Part shown: positions 1 through 15,997 of the stretch, in pieces
Layout of the letters: each line of letters starts with the position of its first letter
Numbering within the stretch: position 1 is the first letter of the stretch
Source of the DNA: Auxenochlorella pyrenoidosa
Taxonomy: Eukaryota; Chlorophyta; Trebouxiophyceae; Chlorellales; Chlorellaceae
Assembly (NCBI GenBank): GCA_001430745.1
Contig: KQ482057.1
Location: 180,052 to 244,051, forward strand
DNA: 64,000 nt
Direction of reading: 5' to 3'
Translations under genes and position numbers: made by a program
The notes under the pieces: generated by a model
Databases searched by the model: none
What the model saw: the letters and a program-made list of their open reading frames with translations, nothing else
Told to the model about the DNA's origin: nothing

Positions 1-3000
1 TGCATGCCCAGGCCCTTGCCGGCGTGTGTGCCCGGCCTCTCGTCCACCCTTGCTGCGCCTGCCCTCGCCCCTTGCTCCCCGCAGGCCCTGCTGCAGCGCC
101 TGGAGTCGCGTGCGGGCGGCAAGGGCGCATCTGCCGCCTGCTGCGCCGGCCTGCTGCGCCGCCTGTTCCCGCGCGCACCACCCGGCGCCGCGGCGGAGCG
201 CTACCCGCCCCGCATCTTCCTGTGCGCTTACATGGTGCTGGCGCACCCGGGTGAGCTGCAACCGGGTACAGGCTTCCTGCTGGTTGTTCTGAGAAGAGCA
301 CAGAGCTTGTTTACGGGGGTTCACCACCCACCCTGCGGGGCGTAACACTGTGGCCCTGGTCGTCAGGGTATGGCTGTGCCCGTCGCTGTGCGCAGCTTGC
401 CCGAAGCCTCCTGGGGCTGCAACTCTGGCTTGACTGTGAGGAGCAGCGCCCCGCCGCGGTCACCCCTGCAGACGTGGTCTTCAACACGCGTGGCGAGCGC
501 GAGCAGGCGCTGGCGGCGGCAGGGCGCGAGATGCTGGCCGCGTTTGAGGCTCTGCTCGGCCGCCTGCTGGAGGCGCCCAGCGATGCCCGCGGCGCGGGCG
601 CGGCCGCTGGCTGCGATTTGGATGCCCGAAGCGCTGCCCTGCCCGGCCCGGCCAGGGGGGGGACGCTTGGAGACGAGCCCTGCGAGGCAGCCGCCGCTGC
701 GCCATCCCTGGCAGACATGTTGCAGGTCAGCGAAGCGCCTGTGGTACCATTATAGGCCAGCGTCACGCCTCTGGTTGGCGTTTGAGATACCATGCGTGCG
801 TGCCGTGCGTGCCACGACGCTCGAGTACTTGGCTGCTATATCTAGATCCTTCCCCCCATGCGCTTTGTTGCCCCCCACCCAACCCCACCCCCCACCCCCA
901 CAAACACACACCACACACACCAACCCCCATGCTGCAGCGCTTTGACGAGGCCTGGGTCGCCTACCTGGAGCAGTTTGTGGCTTGGAAGTCTGCTGACGCA
1001 GGTGCACACCCGCGCGGCGGCCCAGGGACTGTGGAGCGCGCTTATTGCAATGCATGGGCAATACGGCACACGCAGCGCGCTTGCTGGGTCGAATGCCGAC
1101 CAGGGCTGCTGGCGTCCTCTGCACCGCCGCGCCGGTGCATACCCTGCCGCCCCGACGCGCACCCGTTTCGCCGCCCACCCTTGCCCTCATGCCCTTACCC
1201 AACACGCCCTAGCCCCCACGCCCTTGCACACCCGCCTCTTCCCTTTGCCCGCCCCCCTGCTGCAGCCGGGCTGGAGACCGAGCTGGTCCGAGTGGCAGTG
1301 GAGCTGGAGCGCAGTCGGCTGGCCAAGATGGCGTCTGTGTCGACGCCGCGGGCGCGTCGCGTGCGCTCGCCTGAGGACCTGCAGGTGTGTGGATCACTCA
1401 ATCATTCATTCAATCAGTCACTTGACCAGTCAATCAGTGCAATTTGTGTGCGTTCGCACGAGGGCCTGCACATCTGTCTGCATGTGTGTTGTTAGGGGGT
1501 GTGGGGGCAGGCCGCTCCACAGGCCAGCGGCGCACCCCCGCAAGCCAGGATGGCCATACCTTCCGCGTGCCTGCGCCTGGCTGTCTGCATGTGCTGCCGG
1601 CCCCCACCCCACGTGCACGCATCTCGTGACACGCCGCGCAGCCGGCCCCCCTCGCCCTCCCCTCCTGGTTCAAATCCCCTCGCTCCAAATCTCTCTGCCT
1701 CCCTTGCTCAAAAACTCCTCTGCAGGCCCTTGCCGCGGGCGTTGACCACGACCTCCAGCTGATTGCTGAGCGGGTGCAGCGGCTGACCGGCGCCCAGGGC
1801 TCCGCCCGCCTGGAGGCTGCCCTGACGGCCGCCCGCGCCGCGGCGGCAGCCGAGCTGCGCGACGCCGCATCCACGAGCGGCAGCGAGGGGGAGCCCAGCT
1901 CCCCGCCGCAGCCGGGCGGCCTGCAGGCCAGGCAAGCAGGGCCTGCGCCTTGGTTGCACCGTTTGCTCGCGTGCTTTGAAGCCCACCGGTCGCATGCTCC
2001 CCGCAACCAACCAACAGCAGCATCTGTGGCACTACTCTGCTCACCAACCCCTGAGCTGCTGGCTGGCCTGCAGGTCGCCGAGCCAATCTCCCGCGAAAAA
2101 GGCGCCCCGCAGCTCGGGCAGCTTCCAGCACGGCGGCTGCGCTGCCGAGGCCCCGCCCAGCGCCGAGGCGGTGTCCACCCCCGATGTTCCTCCTGGCCCG
2201 CTCTCCAGGTGCAGCTCCCTACTGGAAGGGCGGATGCGTGGCCTTGAGCCTCTGCAGCCTGTCTGTCTGCTGGTTGCAACCTCTCGAGGGCGGATGCAAG
2301 GTGTTGAGCCTCTGCAGCCTGCCTCGCTCCCTCCCAAGGCACCTCAGCCATATGAACCGGTGTGGCATGACGTGACCTTGTGTCCCAAAGGCTCTGGCCC
2401 CTCCCTGTCCCAAGCTCCCCGCCATGAGCAGCGTCTGCTCTGCGCGCCGCCCCCTTGCCCCGCCTGCGCAGGAGCAGCAGCGCCATGTCTGTCGGCTCCA
2501 GCTCGGGCTGCCTGGCGGCCAGCGCCGCGCTGTCAGCAGCTGTGGACATGGATGCTGCGCTCGCACAGCAGCCAAACCTGCCCCTGGTGTGGGCCCTGCT
2601 GCACGACCCGCTGTGGCAGGTGGGGTGGGTGGGCACACGGGCGGCAGGCATGCAACCCTGGCCTCAAAGCTGTGGCAGTGGCGATGGCTCGTCCCCACCT
2701 GGCGGCTCGGCCCGCCTCACGGCTGTTGTGCCCCCTTCACCCCGTGCCCTCCACCCGCAGCTGCCAACCAGCGAGCTGGATGCTGCCTGGGCCGACGCCA
2801 TGGGCGAGACCAACCCCATGGATGAGCCCCCGGTCTCCGCTGAGGACGCGGCAGGCGCTGCTGAGCTGGCCCAAGCGGTGCAGCGGCGCGTGAAGCGCAT
2901 TGCTGAGCGCGCCTTTTGGGACTCGCTGCGCGAGCGCCTGGCTGGCGGGGCAGAGGGGCCGGAGGCGGCAGCGGAGCAGCTGGCGCGGCTGCTGACAGAG

Positions 3001-5347
3001 CTGGGCGGCCAGCTGGCCGGCGTGCTGCCCGACGCTGCGGCACAAGAGGTTGCGGCCCGGCTGGACAGCGCCCGCCTCATGCGAGAACTGCTGCCAGCTG
3101 GGAGCAGCGCCAGCCTGGACATGCCTGCAGTCTTTGGCCTGCTGGACTGGTGCGGCGGGCTGCTGGCCCGTTACGGGGCACCTGCCCGGGACGCGGCCGC
3201 TGCGGCAGGCCAGGCGGCGGTGCGCGCGCAGCTGGCGGCTGCGGTGGGCGACGCCGCCGCGACAGGGGCCGTGGCGGTCTGTGCGCTCCGCCTGCTGACG
3301 GTGCAGCTCAAGATGCTCCGCATGGATGCAGGTGCGCCAAGGGCCAGGTTTGCTTTTGCAGGTGCCTGTACCTGGACGGCATGCTTTCATACTTCCTAGC
3401 ATGTTGTGCATAGTCGGAGTGCAGCGACGCGCCGCAGCATCGCGACGCTCTCCCTCCATGTGCACCCATCTTGCCTTTCGATTCGCGCTGCCTGTGCAGC
3501 CAACGCGCACCTGCGGGCGCTCTCGGCGCAGCTGCAGGCCGACGGCGCCGCCGCCTGGGCTGCTGCCAAGCTAGAGGCCATGTTGGGCAGCGCCGGCGGC
3601 GCCGGCGCGGGTCAGCTCGGCGCCTGGCTGCCCCACACCCGCGCCTGGCTGGCGGGAGCTTCCGGACAGCTGCCCCAAGTGGAGCAGCTGCCGGCGCTGG
3701 TGGCCTCGCCTGAGGGCAGCCCCGATCTGGAGCCCGATCGCCAGCAGGCCCTGCCCCAGATGCGCGCCGGCCTGCGTGCCTCGGGCAGCAGCCCGGCCGG
3801 CAGCGGCGCCGTGGCGCAGCTGCCTCTTGAGGCGCCAGTGGCGCCTCGCAGCTGGCAGGGCCTGGTTCGACTGGGCCTGGTGCAGCTTGTGTCCGGTGAG
3901 CACGAGCAGCCTTGGCATTGTCTCGGCCTTTGGCTGTTCAGTGGCCGGTTTCCACCTCACTTGGGCACAGCGCTGCCAGCTTGCTCTCTTGGCTGTGCCT
4001 ATGCCTTGCCATTGCGTTGGCCTCAGGCTATTCAGTGGCTCCCTTTCGACTCTGGTGTGGCCCACCATACCTCACTGCTGGCAGCCTGTTCCCAGCCGCG
4101 GGTCGCAAGCCCTGCAAGCCTTGACACAATCCTGCCAACCTGCTGCGCAGGCGAGGGCGCCATCGGGCGGCTGCCGCTGCCCGAGCTGCTCAGGCTTGAT
4201 GCGCCGCGCCTGCACGCCGCGCAGGTGGGCGGGCGGGCGGGGCGGGACCCTTCGGGCCAGCGCTCGGCAGCCTGCGCTGCATAACGTCTTTGATTACGCC
4301 CTCCCCTCCTTCCTTATTGGCTCCCTGGCCTAACTATGTGCCACCCCTGCAGGGCGAGTTCCAGCGCCTGCTGGTGCTGACCACCTGCCTGCTGCTGGTG
4401 CGGCAGGGCTGCGCTGCGTCTGGCAGGGTGAGAGGGGGGCATGGGAGGGTGCCGGCACGCCAGCTCGGGTCAGCGCACGCTGCAGCAGCACCACCCTATG
4501 CGAGCCATGACTTGCATCGGATGCCCCTGCCCTGGGCGGGTGCCTTGCCTTGCCTGGCCTGCACGCCCGCTTGAGTACTCACTTGCCAGGCCAGTGCAGC
4601 GCGAATGCTTGCATTATTTGTGTGCAGCCTAAACATTCGCAAGCTCCAGCCTCCGCGCTGTGCAGCCCTGTGGCCCCGCTGACCTGGCGACAGCAAAGCG
4701 GCGCCTGGCGGCCCTGCTGGCGGACCCCGGCATGGGCCTCTCCGACTTGGCAGCTGAGGTGGCGCGCCTGGCCGGCAGCGAGGCGGGCGAGGCGGCCGAG
4801 CGCGCAATGCAAGACTCCATCCACCGCATGCTTGCTCGCACTGGTGGAGCCATGAAGGTGAGGGCGTAGAGTATGCCCACACAGTGCGTGCAGGCTGCCT
4901 GTCGGTGGCATTCCTGGTGGCTCTGAGCAGGCCCCGCTGTCTTCGTTGGCTGCACATCGAAACCGCCCCCGCCCAACTCTGTGCCCGCAGGCGCTGACGC
5001 AGGGGCTCACCGCCGCCCTGTTGACGCTCCTGCTACTGGGCCCCGACAGCAGCCGGGCGCAGGAGCAGGCGGCTCTTGCGCTAAGGTGCGGCGCGACATT
5101 CCGGCCGTTGCGGCGCGCTTTTGCGCTGGGAGAGCAAGGGCGGGGCTGGCCTGTGAGGCTGCCTCTTATGTGTTATGTCGGATTTGCTCAGGCCCCCCCT
5201 GCTGCCGAACTCCCCTGCAGGCGGTGCGGCGCGGGCGACCTTATGCACGAGGCGGCGGAGCTGGCGCGGCAGCTCGCCGCCGTGGCCGCCGTGACCGAGG
5301 CTGTGTGCGCGCAGTGGTATCGCGCACTCGCCGACGACCTGCTGTGA
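1..5347 (+). CDS. T-complex protein 11 (TCP11) domain protein, 5' end missing
   Basis: A multi-exon gene entering from the left edge. The first exon contains YPPRIFLCAYMVLAHP, typical of the start of the plant TCP11 domain. Later exons contain KRIAERAFWDSLRERL (about 2893-2940), the helical LDWCGGLLARYGAPARDAA block (about 3140-3200) and NAHLRALSAQLQADGAAAW (about 3500-3560), which matches the TCP11 core. The last exon ends with TEAVCAQWYRALADDLL and TGA at 5345-5347. Introns end in TGCAG or similar. TCP11-family proteins are alpha-helical; mammalian TCP11 acts in sperm cAMP signalling and the plant members are poorly characterised, so no specific role is assigned. The start lies outside the window. 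The 3' end is duplicated in tandem and offers an alternative terminus. Some internal exon limits are uncertain, but the family call is fairly secure. Confidence 0.8.
2227..2321. repeat. Two-copy direct repeat, period 60, in a TCP11 intron
   Basis: The segment beginning AGGGCGGATGC and ending CTCTGCAGCCTG occurs at 2227-2261 and again at 2287-2321 with few changes, exactly 60 bases apart. It falls in a non-coding stretch of the TCP11 gene. No function is evident. Confidence 0.7.
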
Positions 5348-5399
5348 GCGCTGTGTGCGTGCAGTGGTATCGCGCGCTGGTTGGCAACCTGCTCTGAGC
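5300..5399 (+). repeat. 50-bp tandem duplication of the TCP11 3' end
   Basis: Bases 5300-5349 and 5350-5399 are two copies of one 50-base unit. Both begin GCTGTGTGCG and contain GCAGTGGTATCGCGC and a TGA. Copy one encodes WYRALADDLL-stop and copy two WYRALVGNLL-stop. The second copy also changes GCGCAG to GTGCAG, making a better splice acceptor, so either copy could serve as the final exon. Fifty is not a multiple of three, so the second copy is not read in frame without splicing. Confidence 0.9.
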
Positions 5400-5906
5400 G
5401 CCACAGCGCGCTCCTCGTGCTCGACTGGATATCAAAAGTGAAGGCGGGCACTTTGATTTACCACTGTGCGTCAGCGAGCCATGTGAACCCTCTGCCTGGT
5501 GACCACATGCTCATGAGATGTCAGGCGGCTGACCACAGCTGTACAATGCACTATCCCAAGCGCCCCACGGATCGGGCTCTCGTCTGATGCTCAGAGAGCA
5601 TCAGACAGGGCCCTCAATATTCACTTGGGCCCACGTTGCACATTTGGCAATGGGAACTCACCAATTCACCACTGAACCGCTCACCTTTCCATCCTGCGCT
5701 GCCATGGCAGCATGCACCACGATATACGCCTACAAGAACGGCCAATCCACTGTTGTATGCCCCCCTTGTGCCACCACTCTCAGCTGTACAGACCCCACCC
5801 ATTTCTTTGAAATCTCCTCTGCGCACAAACCCTGACATATGTAACATCGACACACGTCTCATGAGTTGGCACGATTGGCACAACGCCGAGGCGCACTCTG
5901 GCATCG
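5400..5906. other. Convergent intergenic region, no gene seen
   Basis: This is the space between the stop codons of the TCP11 gene (+) and the RIO2 kinase gene (-). It is less GC-rich than the flanking exons and fits two 3' UTRs. No conserved protein frame, RNA gene or repeat was recognised. Confidence 0.5.
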
Positions 5907-10029
<4,123 letters not shown>

Positions 10030-10626
10030 GGCGCCTCAGTCCAGGGAAGAGGCCGTGGAGGTGGCGCTGGCGGCGGCGGCAGCAGCGGCAGCGGCGGCGG
10101 CGGGAGTGGCCGGACTAAATGGAGAGCCCCCGTGCGCACTCTGAGCGCCCACAAGCTCCTCAAGCGCAGGTGGATGTGCAGCGCCTCCTTCGGGGTGCAA
10201 GACCAAGCCCACAAGAGGCCGAGCGGTCGGAGTGGCGTTAATTGCCCTCCCGCGTGATCGAGAGTTTGCTGGGAACCCAGCAGCAAAGTGCAATGTTACA
10301 GACTTCCCCAGGCTCGTGCTGAAGTCGCGCCTGCGCCGCCATGCATTGCATGCATTTGCTGTGCCCTTGCGGTTGTCTCCACTTTGCTATTCGATCGCCT
10401 TTAGCGGAAAACAGGCCGCGGGCTACCGCTCCGACAAGACAGGCGCCTGCACGCAGCCTAGTTGCACTCTCTGCTGCTGTAGGCGGATTCCCGAGCAGCG
10501 CACTCGAAAGCAGGACGACCAGAAAGTCCACACTGCAAGCGGCTTCAGTTGGTGCAAGGCGCGGCGGCAGGAGCGGCGGCAGGAGCGGCGGCAGGAGTGG
10601 CGGCAGGAGTGGCGGCATCGGCAGCC
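10030..10626. promoter_or_regulatory. Divergent promoter between RIOK2 and NLE1
   Basis: 597 bases separate the two start codons, and both genes read outward. The segment holds GC-rich trinucleotide-like runs near 10044-10110 (5' side of RIOK2) and 12-base repeats near 10561-10618 (5' side of NLE1). No TATA box or known motif was identified. The promoter role is inferred from gene layout. Confidence 0.6.
10561..10618 (+). repeat. 12-bp tandem repeat just upstream of the NLE1 start
   Basis: The unit GGCGGCAGGAGC (later copies AGT) is repeated about four and a half times and ends eight bases before the NLE1 ATG. Read in the NLE1 frame it stays open and would encode short Ala/Gly/Val repeats, but there is no in-frame ATG, so it is taken as 5' UTR. 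Confidence 0.85.
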
Positions 10627-13600
10627 ATGGCTGAGCGGCCTGCAAAGCAGCAAAAGCTGGATGCGGCGGCAACACCTGCCAATGTGATCATACAGTTCCA
10701 GTCGCCCGAGGGCGAGGCGACGGGTGAGTGCTGGTCATTGTTCGTGTGCAGAGGAAGGCCTGCCTCACTCACAGGATTCAGTGCTCGCCTCCTATCCTCC
10801 CTTGGTAACACTTGCAGGGCCTCAGCTGGATGTGCCGCATGACGTCACGCCCGAGCAGCTGGAAACGCTGCTCAATGGGCTGCTGCAGGCAAGGCGCCCC
10901 CGGCCTGCGCACACCGGTACTTCCTGTGTCTCCTGGACTGCGTGAATGCGACACAGTGCCTTTGCGCGCGCCCTTGCCCTGCCCCAGCTGGAAAGGCATT
11001 TTCCGAGCAGCAACTGGAACTGCCTTGCGTATGCGCAAGAGGGATATAATCCTGCTCTTCTCTAATGACTGTGATTGTAAGGGCTGGCCCAACTCACACG
11101 CATTCTTTCGTGGCCGGCCCTGCAGGCCGAGGAGAAGCTGCCCTACTCCTTCTTCATCGAGGAGCAGGAGCTGGCAGCGGAGCTGGGGGCGCACCTGATG
11201 AAGCACAAGGTGGGGAGTGTTGGGGTGTGGGGACGGGGTTCGCACCGGCGCGTGCCGCACCTCACACTCGTGGAGCCAGCATTCACGCAGTGCTGTCAAC
11301 ATCCAGTAGCTGAACTTTGCTGCCCGCAAGCTCCATCAGCCTCCTGGTGCTCCGCTGTTGGCATCGACTGCCCATGGGTTGCTGCCCCCAAGCTCCTCCA
11401 GCCTCCCCCCGCACCATGCAGGTGTCGGTCGAGTCGGTGCTGCGAGTGGTGTACCAGCCGCAGGCGGTGTTCAAAGTGCGGGCCGTGACGCGGTGCACGG
11501 CGAGCATGCCCGGTCACGCGGGTGGGCCACGGGGCGGAAGGCGGCCGGGGCAGGGCGGGCGGGGTGGTTGCGCTTGTGGGCCTGGTCGGCTGCGTGCAGT
11601 GGCCGCTTGACAAGCTGTGTTGCAACTGATGCTCACCATGCAAATGAAGCCTTCCATCACCATACTTTTGACACTTATTTCTGCTCTCTTTGTGCTTGCA
11701 GAGGCGGTGCTGTCGGTCAACTTCAGCCCGGATGGGCGCCGCCTGGCCAGCGGCAGTGGCGATACCACTGTGCGCTTCTGGGACCTGGCCACGCAGGCAA
11801 GAGGGGAGGGAGGGGGTGTGTGGGTGGGGTTTGGGGCATGCTGCTGCTCACGCCGTGGATCGTGCAATTTGCGTCTCGTGCTGAGGCTTTGTGCGTGAGC
11901 ATGCACCAGGGACTGGCAGCCAAAACACCGCTTTGTCTTGCACATTGTTTGCTTGCAGACGCCCAAGCACACGTGCAAGGGACACACAAGCTGGGTGCTG
12001 GTGGTGGCGTGGAGCCCCGATGCGGCCATCGTGGCATCAGGCAAGCGCCGCCACCCCCCTGCAGCCCTTACTGCCGCCTTGGCTGGCAGACAGCCTGCTG
12101 CATGTTCGACACAACTGGTTGTGGCATTTATTGGATGGCATCTGCTGAAAGCTGTGCGTTAATGCGTTTCGGCCACTGGGCTGCAGGCGACCACAGCGGC
12201 GGCATCTGGCTATGGGACCCTGCCACGGGCAAGCCGCTGGGACAGTGCAGGGTGAGAGCAGCCCCTGGGGTGTGAGGGGGCTGAAGTTTTGCTGCAGCTT
12301 GCTGTGCAGGGCCACGCCTATTCAGCGCGGCACCCCCTTGCCTGCAGGCCGCTGGGCGGGCCAGCGCAGCGCGTCTCCGCAGACTTCCCACCCCGTGCCG
12401 GCTGCGCTGGCCATGCCTCTGCTGCTGCCGCGCACCCAACCAGTCTCTGCCCCCCCCCCCCCCCCCCTCCGCCAGGGCCACCGCAAGTTCATCACCTCCA
12501 TTTCCTGGGAGCCCGCCCACGTGGAGCTGCCCAGCCGGCGGTTCTGCAGCGGCAGCAAGGACGCCACCATCAAGGTCTGGGAGGCCAGCACGCGGTGAGC
12601 CGGGTGGGGCCGCCCACGCGTGCTGCTCGTCCGCATTTGTGTTATTAGCACTCTTGGAACTCTCAAGCAAGCTGCGGCATTTGGATGCAGCTGTACGGGT
12701 CACCCCTGAGAGCTACGGGTACTGCACTGAAGAATGAGTCTGGCTTGTTGGCAAACCCATGCTGACCCTGCACCAACTGTCTCCGGCGTGGCTCTCCGCA
12801 TGCAGGCGCTGCCTCTTCACGATGAGCAACCACACCCAGGCCATCACCCAAGTCAAGTGGGGCGGCGACGGGCTGATCTACAGCGCGGCGCGCGACTGCA
12901 GCATCAACGTGTGGGCGGCGGCAGATGGGCGCATGGTCCGCAGGTGACGCGGGATGGGGTGCGAGAGAAGCATTGCAGAAGCATTCATTGGCTCGGGCAA
13001 AGGATTTGTCTGGCACTAGCCACTGTCAAGCTCTGTGCGAGGTCTGGCAGGCTGCAACTGCTGCTGGGCCCTCCCGTCCTCACTATGCAGTCTCAAGGGG
13101 CACGGCCATTGGGTGAACACCATGAGTCTGAGCACAGGTAGGCTCGTGTGTGCTGTATGCTTTGGTTGCAAGGAATCGCAGGCGGTTGCGTGCTTGAATC
13201 AGGCAGCTGCGTTCATCCTGCTATGCAAGCGCCTAGCCAGCCATGTAGATAAAAGAGAAACTGAATTTTGCTTGCTTGCCCATCTGCTGTCTTGTGCAGA
13301 CTATGCACTGCGCACAGGCGCGTTTGACCACACCGGCGCCGCTCCAGCAGACCCAGAGGCGGCCAAGGCAGCAGCCAAGCAGCGGTATGACGCGGCATGT
13401 GGCGGGCGACCCGAGCGCCTGGTCACAGGTGCGCCTGGCATCTGCTGGCGCCTGCTTTCGGCGCGTCTGCTGGGTCAACACTACTGCCTCTGAGCAGCTC
13501 TTGGCTGCCCTCTGCATGTCAACCCAGTGGGCAGCACACTGCGCGCACTGCCATGCCTCGAGTTTGTGTGCAGGCAGCGATGACTTCACGCTCTTTCTCT

Positions 13601-14714
13601 GGGAGCCATCCACACAGAAGCAGCCCCTGGCGCGCATGACGGGGCACATGCAGCTGATCAACCAGGCAAGCCGAGCAGGCGGCGCCTGCCCTGCAATGAG
13701 GCGCCTCTCATGCACAGCTGCATCCTGCGTTCTAGCACTGTTTCGAACTCCCTTTTCAAGCTCGCGCGCGTGCTGCTGTGCAGGTCACGTTTTCCCCTGA
13801 TGGCCGCTGGATCATTAGTGCCAGCTTTGACAAGTCGGGTGAGCCCAGCTGATGTGGGGCCACGCTGGGCGCGGCGTGCCGTGCAGAGGGCCACGGCGCT
13901 GGCGGGCGTGGATGGACATGGCCAGGCCAACCAATTTTGTAATGCCTTGCCTTGTGCGTCATCGACTGCCAGCATCCCTCATGTCCAACAGCCATAACAC
14001 GCTGCTGCCGCTGCATCTATTAAGGCGCCCCTGCCGCCTGCTTCCGCTGCTGCAGTCAAGCTGTGGGATGGCGTGAGGGGGACCTTTGTGGCGACGCTGC
14101 GTGGCCACGTGGGACCGGTGTACCAGGTACGGAAGCTTTAGTTTGCAGGACTGGGCGGTTCGCAGCAGGCTCCTCCCCCCTTAGACACCGTCTCTTGCCC
14201 GCCCACTCAGGTTGCCCACTGCCCTCCCACCCGCCGCCCCCCTTGCAGGTGGCCTGGTCCGCCGACAGCCGCCTTTTTGTGAGCGGCAGCAAGGACAGCA
14301 CGCTCAAGGTGTGGGACCTGCGCAGCAGGAAGCTGCTGATGGACCTGCCCGGCCACGCCGACGAGGTGTTCAGGTGCGGGGTCTGGGGTGTGAGTGGGGT
14401 GGGTGGGCTGTGAGAGTGTGGATGGGTGGGGTGGGGGTGGGGGTGGGTGGATGGGGGTGGGGGGGTCTGTAAACGCATTCCAGAGCAAGTAAGCAGGTCG
14501 TGCAGGCTCAACACCCCTGCCGCAGAGCAGCCCCGGGACTCTCGTGTGGCGGCAGCTTGATTATAGCCAAACCTGCCATGCCTTGATGTTATCTGCTGAC
14601 TGCCTGTTCACCCAGAGCACCCGCCCTGCCCTGCGCAGCGTGGATTGGAGCCCCGACGGCGCATCGGTGGCGAGCGGCGGCAAGGACAAAGTGCTCAAGC
14701 TGTGGCGGAGATGA
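10627..14714 (+). CDS. NLE1: Notchless homologue, WD40 ribosome-assembly factor
   Basis: NLE1 (yeast Rsa4) is a WD40 protein of pre-60S particles that contacts the AAA ATPase MDN1/Rea1 through its N-terminal domain. The ATG at 10627 begins [12 protein letters not shown]. The NLE domain follows: [13 protein letters not shown], then [20 protein letters not shown], then [13 protein letters not shown] conserved linker ([20 protein letters not shown]) leads to eight WD repeats ending [16 protein letters not shown] and TGA at 14712-14714. Clear repeat cores include [37 protein letters not shown] and [13 protein letters not shown]. About fifteen introns are present; at least four start with GC (10889, 11797, 12041, 13666). 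It is head-to-head with RIOK2. The call is secure. Confidence 0.96.
12450..12467 (+). repeat. 18-base C run at an NLE1 splice acceptor
   Basis: An uninterrupted run of 18 C residues lies just before TCCGCCAG and the exon encoding [13 protein letters not shown]. It serves as the pyrimidine tract of that acceptor and is likely to vary in length between strains or reads. Confidence 0.85.
14375..14472 (+). repeat. G-rich simple sequence in the last NLE1 intron
   Basis: The sequence consists of GGGTGGG and GGGGTGGGG units with interspersed GAT or TGT. In the transcribed sense it has many G-runs of three or more and could form G-quadruplex RNA. It lies immediately after a 5' splice site. Confidence 0.75.
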
Positions 14715-15059
14715 GAGCAGGGTCCAGTCCCAGCTAGCGGCGAGGAGCTCGTTGCTGTGGGCTCGACTGGAGCAAGGCAGTTGCTTGCATGGGAATGCGG
14801 ATGATGGCTGCATGTGTCATCCCTCACCCATGTGCAAAAACATCCCATTTGAAAAACAAGTCGATTCTTGTTCACCGCTATCTGAGGTCAAGCACTGAGC
14901 CATGTGCTTCTTCTTCCTGTGCTGGATCATGCGCCATAGGAGCGGCCTGGTGCCTGCTTATCTTCTTGGCTCCTGATCTACTTGTTTTGTTTGGGAAAGC
15001 AGGCAGGAACCTCGACTGGAATTTGCATGCCGCCTCTCCTGTTCACTTTGCTTTGGGGG
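14715..15059. other. NLE1 3' flank up to the assembly gap, no gene seen
   Basis: This stretch follows the NLE1 stop and ends at the run of N. It probably contains the NLE1 3' UTR. Long open frames that cross the gap are artefacts of the N run. Confidence 0.4.
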
Positions 15060-15726
15060 NNNNNNNNNNNNNNNNNNNNNNNNNNNNNNNNNNNNNNNNN
15101 NNNNNNNNNNNNNNNNNNNNNNNNNNNNNNNNNNNNNNNNNNNNNNNNNNNNNNNNNNNNNNNNNNNNNNNNNNNNNNNNNNNNNNNNNNNNNNNNNNNN
15201 NNNNNNNNNNNNNNNNNNNNNNNNNNNNNNNNNNNNNNNNNNNNNNNNNNNNNNNNNNNNNNNNNNNNNNNNNNNNNNNNNNNNNNNNNNNNNNNNNNNN
15301 NNNNNNNNNNNNNNNNNNNNNNNNNNNNNNNNNNNNNNNNNNNNNNNNNNNNNNNNNNNNNNNNNNNNNNNNNNNNNNNNNNNNNNNNNNNNNNNNNNNN
15401 NNNNNNNNNNNNNNNNNNNNNNNNNNNNNNNNNNNNNNNNNNNNNNNNNNNNNNNNNNNNNNNNNNNNNNNNNNNNNNNNNNNNNNNNNNNNNNNNNNNN
15501 NNNNNNNNNNNNNNNNNNNNNNNNNNNNNNNNNNNNNNNNNNNNNNNNNNNNNNNNNNNNNNNNNNNNNNNNNNNNNNNNNNNNNNNNNNNNNNNNNNNN
15601 NNNNNNNNNNNNNNNNNNNNNNNNNNNNNNNNNNNNNNNNNNNNNNNNNNNNNNNNNNNNNNNNNNNNNNNNNNNNNNNNNNNNNNNNNNNNNNNNNNNN
15701 NNNNNNNNNNNNNNNNNNNNNNNNNN
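15060..15726. other. Assembly gap (N run)
   Basis: 667 undetermined bases. The gap borders the first ankyrin duplication unit, whose 5' flank begins immediately after it, so the missing sequence may include more of that repeated unit. Confidence 1.
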
Positions 15727-15997
15727 GGCGAGCAACGTGAGCAGCCTGGCGGCTCCACCAAGCCTTAGGTCTTGCCGCCGCATCGCACCGGTGAGGGGTG
15801 GACTCGGCAGTGCTCTGCTCTGCGCTGGCCAGCGGGCGTTGGTCTGTGGGTTGATGTGCAGTAGCTCTTGGCTGGCTGCCATGCTAAACGATGCAGCGAG
15901 CAGAGCAAGCAGGGGCAGATGTTGTCTGGTTGATCCATCCATGCCCCGCTGCCCCTCCACCCGCAGCCACTCAATCAAACCCTATCAGCTCGACACC

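Noticed and set aside
1667..1677. GGTTCAAATCC, like a tRNA T-loop
   Set aside because: The flanking bases do not form a T-stem, and no acceptor or anticodon arm can be drawn around it.
1434..2651. A 405-codon minus-strand open frame
   Set aside because: It is a shadow frame of the GC-rich TCP11 gene; the + strand carries the family motifs and splice sites, and the minus frame has no similarity.
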